From contig JAQSEB010000127.1 of the NCBI GenBank assembly GCA_030063045.1, positions 62,001-126,000 of the forward strand: 64,000 bases of DNA, in the 5' to 3' direction. A program made the position numbers and the translations under genes. The stretch is from Pratylenchus scribneri. Lineage: Eukaryota > Nematoda > Chromadorea > Rhabditida > Pratylenchidae. Under the pieces are notes generated by a model. The model saw nothing but the letters and a program-made list of their open reading frames with translations. It did not search any database and was not told the origin of the DNA. Positions within the stretch are counted from its first letter, which is position 1. Each line of letters starts with the position of its first letter. This document shows positions 1 to 11,656 of this stretch, one piece after another.

Positions 1-14
1 TATTTTAATTTTTA

Positions 15-2202
15 TTATTTACTCATTTTTATGAAATTGGTCGGGGATTCAGAAATGAGAATTTGCATACCCAAAGGAAAAGGAAGTGAATTTGGGAGAT
101 GAGGGCCCATCACATTGTCGGGCACAATTTCCACCTTTTTCATCAAATTCTCTATATTTTCAAGATGATTCTTATAGGCCTTATCAAAATATGTATTCTT
201 CTCTTCGTGTGCCTCGATGCTCTCATAAATTTTTTTTCCATCTTTATCAACTTCTCCGGTTTCTTCCCGCGGCACGAATTTATCCTCATCCCCAACATAA
301 TAATTATGATAGGTGTATTTGGTAATTAATTTATCTGCCTCAAATTCATCCTCAATTCGTTTCAATTCCCAATTAAAGTGTAAATGTTCCTTTAATATCA
401 AAATAAAACATTATGATTTTGAATCACTTAAATTAATTTTTATATTTTCAGCAATAATAATATCGGATATTTGACAAAATTTTTGTTATTGCATAATTTT
501 AAAAAAAAATATAAATTAAAAATATTCTAAAAATTTTTTGTTAATTATTCTACAACTTCCTAATAAGGAGAGTGATATTTTCTAGATCAAAAAATAATTT
601 TCTTTCTAGATTAATTCATAAAAAAGATGCTGAAATAAATTCTTTTCTTTTTGAAAATCCAAACATTCAAATAATATTTAATATTAATTAATTAATTAAG
701 AACCGGAGAGCCGAATATTTCTTTCATTTTTCCGAATAGCATTTTGATCGCTTCTATAAGGGTATGACTTTTGGTTTTTTCTTGCAGTTTTCCAAAAAGT
801 ATTTTGGCCACTTCCAAAATGCTACCCTTCACAGCCAATGAATATGGGGTCAAAAATCGACGCCAAAAACGTAGCGCTTTTTGGAATTTATTTGAACGAG
901 TGCCTACATTGATTAGAATAAAAAGAATTAAAATAATACAAAAAAAATTACCAAATACACCCCTCGGTGATCCCCGATTTTCGTAAATCCACCCTCCCGC
1001 GGTCTTGATCTCATTGAATTCCTTTTTCAACCATTCCTTGCCTTTCTCAATAAATTCAGGCGATTGTTGATTGGTCATTTCAGATTTCAGTTGCAAATGT
1101 TTTAGTCGTTTTCCATTACTTTCTTTAATGGATCCGGCTGGATTCGAATCGCTCAAAATAGCAGATTTGACCAATTGATTCAGTTGCTATAAAATAGAAA
1201 AAATTATTATTTAGGAAAATATAAACAACTGATGAGTAATATATTTTCATTAGTTGTTTCCTATAAATCATTTATTTATGTGTATTTGTGTTGTTTAGGT
1301 CCTACTTTTGGAAACTGAAGGGCCCCCTATAGGTCAACAAGATTAGGGTTAGGGTCATTCGGGGATAGCTTACGGTACGGATATGATGGTGTAAAAATCA
1401 TCCTTTAGTTTCAATCTTCTCACGAAAAGAGGAGACCTAAACGACGCAAGTATCAAGTACCAATTTATGCATTTTTTATGTTAGTTTGAAATTTTTATTA
1501 TTTTCCAGTCTTGGAATAGCATAAGTTTGTGGTGAATTTTATTTTTTTTTTTGAAATTTCATTTTCAATACCTATTATATAACTTCCTTTACATATATAT
1601 TATATATATCACTGATGTGAGTATAAGAAATAAATGGGAAAAATTTTGTCCAAACAACTGGAAAAATTTCCATTTTTTGAACCGATTTTTGATTTATTTC
1701 TCGAAATTGGAAATTAATTTAATTATTTTTACATTTTCTTAATAGATAAATCAATGCAAAACTACTTACTTTATCCTTTTCAGTACATTTGTTCACAAAA
1801 TCCTCCATTTCAAAGTAGGCGGACATGAAATATTCCATTTGTTTCTTTCCTTCGGGACCCTTTACTTCATCGTTCGATGCTAATTCATTACGCGCTGAAA
1901 CAAATGAATATTTTATTTATATTTTACATAAGAAAATTATAATTTATTGTAAAAAAACTTGCGCATTTCACGAATTGGTCGAGCCTTTTGTTTATAATCA
2001 TATTCGACAAGGCATTGAAGCAACTTAAGCACGGAACTTTGTGCAATCGGAATGATTTCTTCTGCATTAGCCGATCCTAAAAAGATGGGGCGATAATAAT
2101 CTTTTTTATTTTATTTATTAATTAATTACCATTTGGTAAAAAGGCAATTTGAATGACAAATAGCACAGTGAAAAGAAGAAGCAATTGGCAACAAAATTGC
2201 AT
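15..2202 (-). CDS. Secreted/membrane protein of unknown function, multi-exon
   Basis: I do not recognise this gene. The model has exons at 2202-2130, 2076-1963, 1894-1770 and 1186-692, which stay in phase. Exon 1 encodes a clear signal peptide (start MQFCCQLLLLF, about 22 residues). Exons 2-3 are charged and helical. Exon 4 carries a transmembrane stretch (FGNFFCIILILFILI) followed by a basic helical tail ending at a TAA. Intron 2 only keeps the frame if it starts GCAAGT, so it is a GC-AG intron. A further open exon at 389-15 (acidic, Lys/Glu-rich, no ATG, good 3' splice site before it) could be the real last exon if splicing uses the GTTCTT just before the exon-4 stop; otherwise it belongs to another gene. 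The ATG at 2202 is chosen because it opens directly on the signal peptide. Confidence 0.55.
1286..1442. mobile_element. MITE in an intron (AGGGTTAGGGTCATTC family)
   Basis: A short block inside the third intron of the 15-2202 gene. Its ends are inverted (GTTTAGGTC near 1285, GACCTAAAC near 1442). The interior contains TTAGGGTTAGGGTCATTC and a nearby ATGATGGTGTAAAAATCAT. The same interior words recur at 12.7-12.83 kb and 46.69-46.89 kb, which is why I treat it as a dispersed non-autonomous element. Confidence 0.5.
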
Positions 2203-2352
2203 ATTGCCTTTTGGGATTGAAAGGGTGGAATTGGATTTGGGATGAGATGAGAGGATTTGGATTTGATTTGAAGAAGTGATTTTCCCCCTCTTCAATCCTT
2301 CATTTAAATAATGGAATTTTCTCCCCAAATTTGGGGTAGGTGAAATGCGCAC

Positions 2353-4545
2353 GCCTGCCCTCGAGATGGGGATGTGTTTTTATTTTCAAAGATAGATTTG
2401 GGCATTTTGGCCAGAAAGAGGAGAAATGTTGACCCATTTTGTACTAGAAATGTAGATTGATTCCCTCGGGATCACAATTCGGATATTGTAGTTTGTAAGG
2501 GAAGGGGGGGGAATTGCCTGGATTGATGGGTGAAGAAGAGGAGGACGGATCCATTCAATGCCGGCAGCAAAATTGCAGATATCCCCCGTATTTTGATTGG
2601 CCAGATGCTGGGAAATGGGATATCGAGGGAATGGGGGGGGGGGGGGGAAGTTGATCATGAGGACAAGCAAGTTCGCGCGAGATGTTTATTGACCGATCAA
2701 ACACAGATTTGTGGATGGCACTTGGAAATAGTGCCAGGAAATTAGAGATAAAGATACTAGAGGAAAAAGTGGCCAATTCTAGCACTGCTGGCCTTATTAT
2801 CGGAAATAGAGAGTGAAAATTGGAGAGAAAATAGAGATGTCAGAGGAGAATAAATCTGAATATTTCTTTGTCTCTTTGGGAATGGAGAATATAGGGAAAT
2901 AAGAGGGGAAATGAGGGAGGAGGAATGAATCCTTATTCCTTACAATGCCAGCAGCAAAAACTAAAATGCAGATATCACTTATCATATCAACCATATTTTG
3001 GTCAGAGTTGCCGCGGATTGGCCAGCAGAACCCAAACCCGTGCCCAAAAACCTGCTGGACTTTTTCTCAATCCGTATCCAAAAACCCGAAAATAAAATTT
3101 TGGCAAACCCCATCCGAACCCGCGATTTTTGATCCTTTATGACATGTTTTTATCATTTTTATTCACCCATCCATTCATTTTTAGGAAATATTTTTTCACG
3201 ATTTTAATTTAAAAAAACCTTCGGAAAATGCGGATAGTGCCCCTCACGGTAGACCCAAAGATTAACCACCCCAAATGAATCATTTATGAAATTTTATTCC
3301 TTTTTTGACTAAAATTCTCTTTCGGAGTTATTTTTCATTAAAATTCTACGTTCGGAATACTTTTTCCTTGCAGCATCATTTCGATAAAATTTCTCACTCT
3401 GGGTCCATTTTTAGCTAAATTTTCTCATAAGGACACATTTTTGGATCATCATAATCATTCGATTCGCCGATTAAAATTTTTTAATTTTTGGAAAATATTA
3501 TACCAAAAAAATTACTCGAAATTTACCCGTATTCGAATCAAAAAAATACCCGAAACCCCGAACTGTTTCTCAACCCGTACTGGAAAACTCGAATTTATTT
3601 TAACGAACTGCACCTGAGATCATGGTTAACCCTCGTCAACTCTGATTTTTATTCGTTAAATACTAATTGTGCGGAGTAGGGAAGGGAGTCAAATTAAAGC
3701 CCCGCGGTATGGGGAGTGGGGACATTTGTAAGTTCATCTTCCTCAGAGGGGACAAATTTGCGCTACCGTTGTTTTCGGGAATACCGAAATCGGAGCTACA
3801 ACTCTAGTAGGGATTGCCTGAGAATGGAACTGATCATTAAAGAACATACGCGGGATTGTACCTATACATACCTGCGAGATGCTGATCAGTGATCAATCAA
3901 ATACAAATTTGTGAGTGGCCGAGAGAAACAGCCCAAAATGAAAAGAAAATAGAGATGCTGTAATTGATTGAAATAGCGTATGAAAATTAGAGAGAAAATT
4001 AAGAAATCAGAGGAATTAATTGGCCATTTTTCTCAGCCCATTTCCATCGATTGTTTTTGGGTAAAAATTGATTTGAAAAAGAAAAACCGTGCCTCAAATA
4101 CGGTAACTAAAATAAAATTTGAAGCGAAATTGAAAATGAATGAAATAATTTCCTGAATCTGCTGTTAAATTTTGCGCAAATTTCTTAGCTGAACATGATG
4201 AATTAAATTGAAATTGTTTTGTATAAATAAATTAGAATTTAAAAAAACATTTCAAGCATTCTAATAATTTATCCATAAAATTATTTATTTTAATATTTAT
4301 TTATTTTATTGAAATAAATTTTTCTTTTTTTTTAAAATATTTTTGACAATCATATAAAATAATTTATTCATTTCATAAAAATGATTATCAAAAGCATAAA
4401 TTAAAATATCTATAAAAAGTACGATAAAAGGAAAAGGGGTAATAAAATTTTTATTTTTCACCATAAAAGACTTTTCAACGTCATTCAAAATTCATTCAAC
4501 ATTCAATCAATTTTTTTCTTACTCTTTCTTAAATTATTCCAAAAA
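2353..4545. repeat. Gene-free stretch with degenerate duplicated segments
   Basis: No gene is supported here. The stretch is richer in G than its surroundings and includes a long G run near 2632-2648. Words are duplicated in degenerate form: GCAGCAAAA followed by TGCAGATATC at 2560-2582 and again at 2949-2977; a GATCAA..ACA.ATTTGTG segment at 2695-2715 and 3890-3915; and AGAGAAAATAGAGATG-like segments near 2825 and 3945. Two tracts rich in AAAACCCG/CCCGAA occur at 3015-3130 and 3515-3600. This looks like old, diverged repeat sequence; short ORFs in it are proline-rich by composition only. Confidence 0.4.
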
Positions 4546-5969
4546 ATGAAACTCTCAACAATGATGCTTCTAATCGCATCATTTTCGGTTGTCTTCGGTG
4601 TATTTCAATCACCGGATCCCATATTTTACAATGTTTGGGGTTGGCTTTATTGCCTTGACCATTACTCAAAGCCAATCCAATATAAACCATTGCAATACTT
4701 CAATGTCACCTACAAATTTTTTGCATTCGATGCTATCAAAGATGCTATTGTGGCTGTAAATCAAACAGACAAAAATGGGCAATTCAATGTTAGAGGCAAT
4801 ATTTATGTTTTTTACAATACATCATATCCGTATATCAGCATTCGGCATTCGTGTAATCCGGTCAGCAATTTGTTTAAAATTGAATGAGGATGGAAATGGT
4901 GGATTTAGTGCTGTGCCGGCTCTGACTAAGGTTCTAAGCAGGTGTTAAGACTGGAGTAAAAACATTTTGTAGAGGTCGGAGCCGGAGATGGAGCAAAAAA
5001 ATTTTAGGGGATCGGAGGCCGGGCTATAAAACCCTAAAGGCACAGAAGAGGTTGGGGAAAATAATCAAACTTAAAACATGAAATTATTAAAAAATTGAAT
5101 TTGTTAAAATTATAAAATCCCTGTACCTAAAAATTTAAAAATCAAAAATGCCGTAATTTTTTTCTATTCATTAATATATTTCCCATTTTTCCAGAAGTGC
5201 ACAACGGAAACGCGCATTCGACTGAATCAAAATGAATACGATGGTTGGGATAAGCGTAGAAGTATGTAAAAATTAAACACCCCCTTCAAAATCATATAAA
5301 TAAATTATATTTGGAAAAGTGGAAGAGAAAAACCGGAATTAGCCATGCTCATTGCTCAATTTATTTAAAATTTGAATTTAGTAAAATCCCTTTTTCGCTT
5401 AGGAATGAGTTTTGCGAGTTATCGGACTGATACCCGGTTTTTTGGCAAATTTTTCGATCCACGCCCATCTAAGAATTTGTGAAAAATCCTCAAAAAATAA
5501 TAGTTTTTTCACTTAATGATATGTTATTTTATAAATCTAAATTTTTCTAAATCAATAATGCTAAATTGTAGAGGGCACTTTGAACTTTCCAAATTGAATT
5601 TCTTATTTTTGAATAAATTAGCTATAAAAGATTAAAATAATGGCTCAAAAAAAGAAGCGTCAGAGTACCGAAATTTTCACTCCTTTGATTTCTATTTTAA
5701 TTAAGTATTAAAATATGTTTTGAAGATATTGAATAATTCTCTAATTTTAATATTATTTTAACTCAGCTCAATACAATTATTACATTTGCATTGGAGGAAA
5801 AGAAGAAAAGGCTTCCTATAGGTCCAGTCAATTGAAAGTGGAAACATTGGCGGATTGCGTGAACCCGGATGATGAATCCAAAACCAATGAACCAGAATTA
5901 AATGATGACAATGAATATTGGGCGAAATGTTCACGGCAAATTAAAAAACCGAAGAAACAATTACCTTAA
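4546..5969 (+). CDS. Transthyretin-like (TTL) secreted protein
   Basis: Three exons in phase, 4546-4860, 5195-5261 and 5767-5969, give about 194 residues. The N-terminus is a signal peptide (MKLSTMMLLIASFSVVFGVF). The body has the TTL layout: an opening strand with WGWLYC, an A..NQTDKNGQF segment (the TTL family usually has a TD.NG.F motif here), then a YISIRHSC segment resembling the family's P.LKIYH.C. The last exon holds SQLKVETLADC, which resembles the family's closing N-ET strand, then an acidic/basic tail. TTL proteins are abundant secreted nematode proteins; some bind phosphatidylserine and some are parasite effectors. The family assignment is by motif only, and the sequence is divergent. 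Intron 1 includes a GC-rich piece (about 4905-5035) with inverted CCGGCTC/GAGCCGG words that may be a decayed element. Confidence 0.6.
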
Positions 5970-6399
5970 AATAAGATGCATAAATAAATTTGTTAGAATA
6001 AATTCACATTTTGTACTTTAAGAAATATGGAATTCAAAATATGATCCCTAAAAATTTTGAAAATAGCAAGATTAATTGAAAAAAAAATAAGAAGGCCATT
6101 TAAAAGAAGGACTTGGATGTTGGATTTAATAAAGGATTTTAAGTGATACAAAAATCGAAATTTACGAATTGTTTATGATTAAAAACGACCAATTCGGGTC
6201 ATATTTAGAAAAGGATTTAATTAAAAGTTGGATTTTAGAGATGCTACGTGATTTTAAAAAATTATTAAAAATTATTTTTTAAGTATGGGAAGAAGTGTTA
6301 AATACATATATATTAATATTAAGTTATGAAACTCAATGAACATTATAAAAAATTATTAAAAATGATTTCATAATGGGAACGAAAAATGAATCATTTTTT

Positions 6400-6550
6400 T
6401 AGACAAAATTGACGAAGAAAATGCACTCACTGGTTGATGATAAAAATGGATGAAAAAGGGGGAGAATGAATTGAGATTAGCAAACAGAAAAGTGAACAAT
6501 TTATTTATATGGCCATTCCCTTTTATGGCCATATAGGAAGGGTGGAAATG
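6400..6550 (-). promoter_or_regulatory. Promoter-like block, copy 1 (minus strand)
   Basis: Read on the minus strand, this block has CCTATATGGCCATAAAAGGG near 6530, AATCTCAATTCATTCTCC about 70 bases on, TTTTTATCATC, and then TTCGTCAATTTT. The same words in the same order and spacing occur on the plus strand at 63838-63990. It contains a perfect CArG-type box (CC-ATAAAA-GG) that is also TATA-like. No gene on the minus strand follows it: downstream lies only the 3' flank of the TTL gene. It may drive a non-coding RNA or be an orphan duplicated promoter. Confidence 0.4.
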
Positions 6551-6634
6551 AGTCAGTAGGATGTTGTAATTAATATTGGCAAAAAGTCACAAATATTTTA
6601 TTTAAATTTAAAAAATATTTAATAATTGTTAATT

Positions 6635-8223
6635 TCATTGAATTGAACAATTGCTTTCATTTCTGCTGCTTTTCATTTCTCCATTTTTCTTCATTCTTTT
6701 CTGCCTATTTTTCAGCCCAGCTGCAATTGCCTCATTGAAGCATTCTTGAATACCTTGTTTTCGGCTGACAGAACATTCAAAATATTTTTGTGCTTTCAGC
6801 GATTTTGCAACACGATTGCCTTCCCGTTTTATGACTGGTAATTTCCCCTCCATTTCGAGTCGTTCAAATGTGCTTTTGTCCGTGCGCAAATCAAACTGTG
6901 TGGAATGATATTTAATTTATTTTTGAAAAATTTAAGAAAAATTGGAATTTATTAATGGTGTGTGTGTTAAAATGAGAGGATTCGCAAATTTAATATTATT
7001 TTTAGTCTCTGTTTGGGCATAAATTGATTATATTAGATTACAGAGTAAAAATTGGTTGATTTAATTTAAATTTCAAAAAGGTTATCTCTAAAAAATGGGC
7101 ATTAGGTAATAATTCTTTGGCCAATTATCATTTTGATCAATAATTTTATTATCAAAATGCTAAGCAGAAATAAGATTAACTCAATGGTAGGAATTTTTGA
7201 ATTTTTTTATTAATTAATAACTTTGTAGATTAATGAGATTATTAGCTGGTCTTTGCTCATATTTCGGGTATCATCCCACAGTCAGCATTTTTAAATTATA
7301 TTCCAAAATTATTAATTATCATACCTGTGTGCCAACCAAGAAGAATGGTCGATTAGGACAATTCCATTTGATTTCTGGTGCCCAAATTTGCTTGACACTT
7401 TCCAATGAATCTGGATCGACAATGGAAAAGCAAATGAGGATGACATCGAAACCAATTTGCTTATAGGCCAATTGACGCAATTTATCATAGCATTCTTGGC
7501 CAGTCAGGTCCCAGATTCTTGAAAAAATATCAATTTAAAATTTTATTATTTAATTTTAAATTAAATTTTATCAAATTTAATTTGATATTTAATAAAGCTT
7601 TTCGAATATGTCAAAATTTCATTAATCATTTAGTAGAATGATATGATTTTTATAGTAGAATTTTTTCGTAGTAAATCATCAAAAATTATTGAATTAGAAT
7701 TTATGGTAAAAAAATAACTGATTTTAATCTAGGAAAAATTTGGGGATTCTGATTTTTTGAATGAAAAGATGGATTTTGGGATGTGCAAAAACTCAAAGAA
7801 ATTTGATTAAATTTTTTAATAAATTTAATTATAAAAAACCAACTTTAAAACGATTGTTGTTCCTTTAACTGTGATCTGAAAATGATTTATAAATGAATTT
7901 TTAATTAATAATAAACCTTAATTAAAAAATTGTTTATATTTTGGTTAAATAATTTTAATTAAATTTTTTCTAAAATAATCACTCACATTTAGGGTATGTT
8001 CAAAGAAAAGGCAGGGTATATGATGTTGTCCTGGAAAGAATTGCTCCAAATATGAATGAATCAAATTTGTCTTTTCGGCCGATGAATCGCCAACCAATAA
8101 ACAATTTATTGTGCACATTTCCTCCTCTTCTGCTGTTGGGAATGATTGCGTCCGTCTTGGGCCATTTTCTGGTTCCGAAATGCAAATTGTTTTTTGGTCA
8201 GAATTTGTGGATTGAGTTGACAT
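6635..8223 (-). CDS. Cdc42/Rho-family small GTPase, divergent
   Basis: Four exons keep phase (8223-7987, 7875-7844, 7517-7325, 6895-6635) and give about 240 residues. An N-terminal extension of about 37 residues precedes the G domain. Hallmarks seen: CLLVGDSSAEKTNL (P-loop position), WDLTGQECYDKLR (switch II; DTAGQE in the family), FFLVGTQFDLR (the TQ.D base-recognition motif of Rho proteins), FECSVSRKQGIQECF (the family's Y.ECSA motif), and a C-terminal CSIQ that fits a CaaX prenylation box. The P-loop departs from GxxxxGK[ST]: the second glycine is glutamate. The switch I threonine region reads IPCLF. Membrane targeting seems preserved while nucleotide handling is probably altered, so it may be a constitutively loaded or pseudo-GTPase Rho relative. 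It lies tail-to-tail with the TTL gene. Confidence 0.8.
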
Positions 8224-10122
8224 TGGCAGTTTTTAATTGAATATTTAAATTTTTGACTCAAAAGGAAAAACTATAACAAATAAAATAAATAATAAAATAA
8301 AGTATCCAACTTATTTCAGTTTTCAGTACAAGGCCACCTTTTCTTTTTATTTAATCTAATTCTCATCCGTGAGAAAGTAACTTCAGGAAAGCGATATACC
8401 ATTGGAAAGCTCAAAGAAAGTATCCTCTAAAATTTGTCCTTTTTATTATATGAAATTTAGCTTTAAAATTAAATGTATTATTGATAATAAACCCGAATAC
8501 GGAAGTGCCACTTATTTTATATATAATTTTAAATTTACAAAAATAGAAAAGCCACTTTTAAAGCACATTTATTGCTTATAATATAAAGGCATATTATTTT
8601 CGTAAATTGTTTTTTACTCCTTCCACAGTTATGGTATGCCAAAGAATGACTCAGATACTGAAATCTTTTGTTATGGGCAAGAATTTTGATGTCAAATTCA
8701 TTTCAATATTCTATCGTATCGATTTTAGTGGAAAATTGTGTAACTTTTTGTGTCCTTAATTCTCTCATTTATTTTTGAGAAATTTGCTGTTATTGACTTT
8801 GGATGGATTCGATGATTAATAAATATTAATGATTTTATATTTTCTCCTCCCCCACAAATTGCTTCTCCTTTTCGCCTCACTCAAATATGGCCTTATCATT
8901 TTTATCGCTTTATCAGAAATTTTTTCGAGGGAGAAGCGGAACACTCAAATAATTTTTACGGCTTTTTCCAATTAGCAAATTGTTTAGGAAAGAAATTATA
9001 CAAAAATTGAAGTGAAAAAGTTATTTTAATAGAAATTATTTATATTTTTTTCAAAGAGTTAAATTATTGCCGAAAGGGTAAGAAAATCAAACTTTCCAAA
9101 AAATCAAATTCACACAAAGATTTAATACATATATAAATTAATAAATATTCTGATGACAGACGAAAACGATTTAGGCCCCATTTAAAAATTATGGTCTGCA
9201 AATTTGCAGATGTCCTAGCTTTGAACAGAATTAATGCCTGTGCTATTTCGAATTTCGATATACATATATTTTACATATTTGATTTATTATTTCCTTATTT
9301 TTTTTAATCATTTTGACAAGACTATTGCCTATTGGGCAAACAGTAAGTTTGGTTGGCGGCAATTTTGGCTGTAATAATCATTTTAAAAGTTTCAAAAACA
9401 TTCGCCATATCGTTTTTAGCCTTAATTAAATCCTAGAATATTTTGATAAAATTTTTTTGTTTTTTCATTGTTTATTTTTATCGTCATCATCAAGCTAGTT
9501 AAGATTTATTGTTTTTATTATTTCAATTTAAAATTAAATAAAATTTACCCAATTAATCCATAAGTATTATTCTCATATTTTCCTCCAATCATAAAATCGT
9601 TTATTGTCATTCATGCGCAAATATATTTATGGGCAAACTATCAATTATTATTTAATTTAATAATATATAATGTTCAATATAGTTTGAACAATTTTGCCAA
9701 TATTTGATAATTTATTTCCATGGAGTTTCCAACTACATTATTTGTTTTATTTAATCCTCTGTTCCTGCGCATTTTGCTGCCCAATTTAATATCAATCATT
9801 TCAGTTCATTTGTACACTATTTCTTTACACAAATTTAATCCAACCTCGTCCTACCGTGATTTTCTCTCCATTTGGTTGAATAAATTGACAAATAATAAAT
9901 GAGAATTGTGCTCACTGATCGATTGCCCTGAAATTGTTGTTTTTGGGCAAAAACTTCTATTTAATTGATCTTATAAAAGAGAGGCCTTAATTTTCAAATC
10001 ATCTGCCCTCCATTATTATACATTTAATTTTATTAATTTAAACACTTTTCCCTTTAATGATTAATTTAATGAAATAAATCTATCCATTTAATTTAGAAAA
10101 ATTGCAAATTTCACCATTTAAT
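8224..10122. other. Gene-free intergenic stretch
   Basis: AT-rich sequence between the divergently transcribed GTPase gene and GST copy 1, so it must hold both promoters. The only ORFs are short and hydrophobic by composition. A short perfect palindrome CTGCAAATTTGCAG sits near 9196. I see no RNA gene or long repeat. Confidence 0.5.
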
Positions 10123-11656
10123 ATGCCAGCTGAGGAGAATTTAAATTACAAATTGAGTTATTTCAATTGTCGAGGTTTAGCCGAACCCGTATGTTTAAAA
10201 TATTTACATTTATGATATTTTTAGATTCGTTTAATTTTCCACTACAATTCAATTCCATTTGAGGATGTCCGTTTAACACATTTTTGTGATGGTGGTCAAA
10301 AAGATTGGTACGAAAAATGGCAGAAGGAATCAAAGCTAAGTAAATTTTATAGTAAAATTTTTGTGTTCAATTGTTTTTCACAGAATTCCCTTATGGGCAA
10401 GTTCCAATTTTGGAATTTGATTCAAATGGCCAACGAAAAGTGCTATGCCAATCGCAAACAATTTGTCGTTTTCTTGCCAATAAATATGGTAAAAAAATTA
10501 AAAATACAGAAAAGAATATTAAAAATCAGGCATCATATTATCAATCAACTTATTATTGTTTTAGTTTGGTTTTAAAACGAATTCAAATTTAATTTTGAAC
10601 CAAAAAGTAAAATGAATTATACCTTTTATATTTTGATTTGATAAAAATATGGCAATTTATTAATGAGTGTTCGACGAACTCAATCGAATGATTTTATGTG
10701 AATGTTTAGGATAAACAAACCCTATAAACACATAAACAAATGTTTTCGATAAATCCAATTTCAATTATTCAATTATTTTTTCACTAATTAAATATACTAC
10801 TACCTAAAACTCTACCCAAATATTTTATTAGGTCTTGCTGGCAAAAATGAAATTGAAACGGCAAAAGCAGATGAAATGGCAGAGTATATGAAGGATGTTT
10901 GGCCACCATTGCTTCCATATTTTAAAATTCTTTATGGATGGGAGGAAGGAGATTTGGTTAAAAAAAATATTATAAATTTTAATTTTAGAATTTTTTTAGG
11001 AAGAAAAACGCCAAACCGTGCTCCACCCAGCCGTTTACGAAAAACTTGTCCCAGTATTAAGCAGAAATTTAGAGGAATCAGGTGCCGTACATTTTTGCAC
11101 ATTATAATTAATTTTTTAAAATTTTTTAAGATTCAGGTTTTCTGCTTCCATCGGGTCTGTCTTGGGTGGACTTTATATATGTGGAAAGTTGCATCACATT
11201 CAACGGCTTTGATAACGGCATGTTTATTCATTTATTTTCCTAATAATAATAAAGGATAAAAGGTACTTTTCGGTTTATCTGGGTCCAGATTCACCACCCT
11301 CCCCCCCCCCCCCCAAAAAAATGCCTTAAATTAGTCCGATAATTTGTCAATCCTAAAATCCTGTTTTTTCATTATTTACAATCAAATATAAAAATAGAAT
11401 AAGAATATCAAAATAATTTTTCAAATCTAGAGTCTGGACTCTAACCGAAAAGTACCGAATAAAAATTGTAAAGGCCAAAATTGATTGATGGCTTTTTTAA
11501 AATTGTCATTTTAATTAAATTATATTTTTCAATATTATTTTTGTAGGTGAAATCTTCAAAAAACATCCAGAATTGGAGGATTATGTAAAACGTGTCCATT
11601 CGGCCAATGAATCATTACAAAAATACATTGCTGGACGCGCAAATACAAAAGTATGA
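10123..11656 (+). CDS. Glutathione S-transferase, sigma type (tandem copy 1)
   Basis: Seven exons, about 230 residues. The thioredoxin-like N-terminal domain starts YKLSYFNCRGLAEP (the family Tyr that activates glutathione, and the RG.AEPIR motif), continues IRLIFHYNSIPFEDVR and reaches the glutathione-binding block LCQSQTICRFLANKYG (Q-S-x-x-I-x-R; the cis-Pro block reads YGQVPILEF). The C-terminal helical domain has LAGKNEIETA, a typical GLSWVDF motif and a final KKHPELEDYVKRV helix. It conjugates glutathione to electrophiles and is cytosolic; sigma-type nematode GSTs act in detoxification and prostaglandin synthesis. Exon 6 ends G|GCATGT, a GC-AG intron shared with copy 2. Intron 5 holds a MITE (11262-11456). 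The start is the first ATG in a good context after an AT-rich leader. Confidence 0.88.
11262..11456. mobile_element. MITE with GGTACTTTTCGGTT ends
   Basis: A 195-bp element in a GST intron. Its ends are inverted: GGTACTTTTCGGTT at the left and AACCGAAAAGTACC at the right, followed inward by related TCCAGA.TC words. It is flanked by GGATAAAA (11254-11261) and GAATAAAA (11457-11464), an 8-bp target duplication with one mismatch, as expected for hAT-type elements. The interior contains a C14 run. The GGTACT terminus is shared with the element at 58807-59206. Confidence 0.6.

Noticed and set aside
2386..2785. Proline-rich minus-strand ORFs
   Set aside because: Arise from a G-run and low-complexity sequence; no other coding signals.
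9720..9902. Hydrophobic 60-codon ORF
   Set aside because: AT-rich composition explains it; no start context, splice signals or family features.
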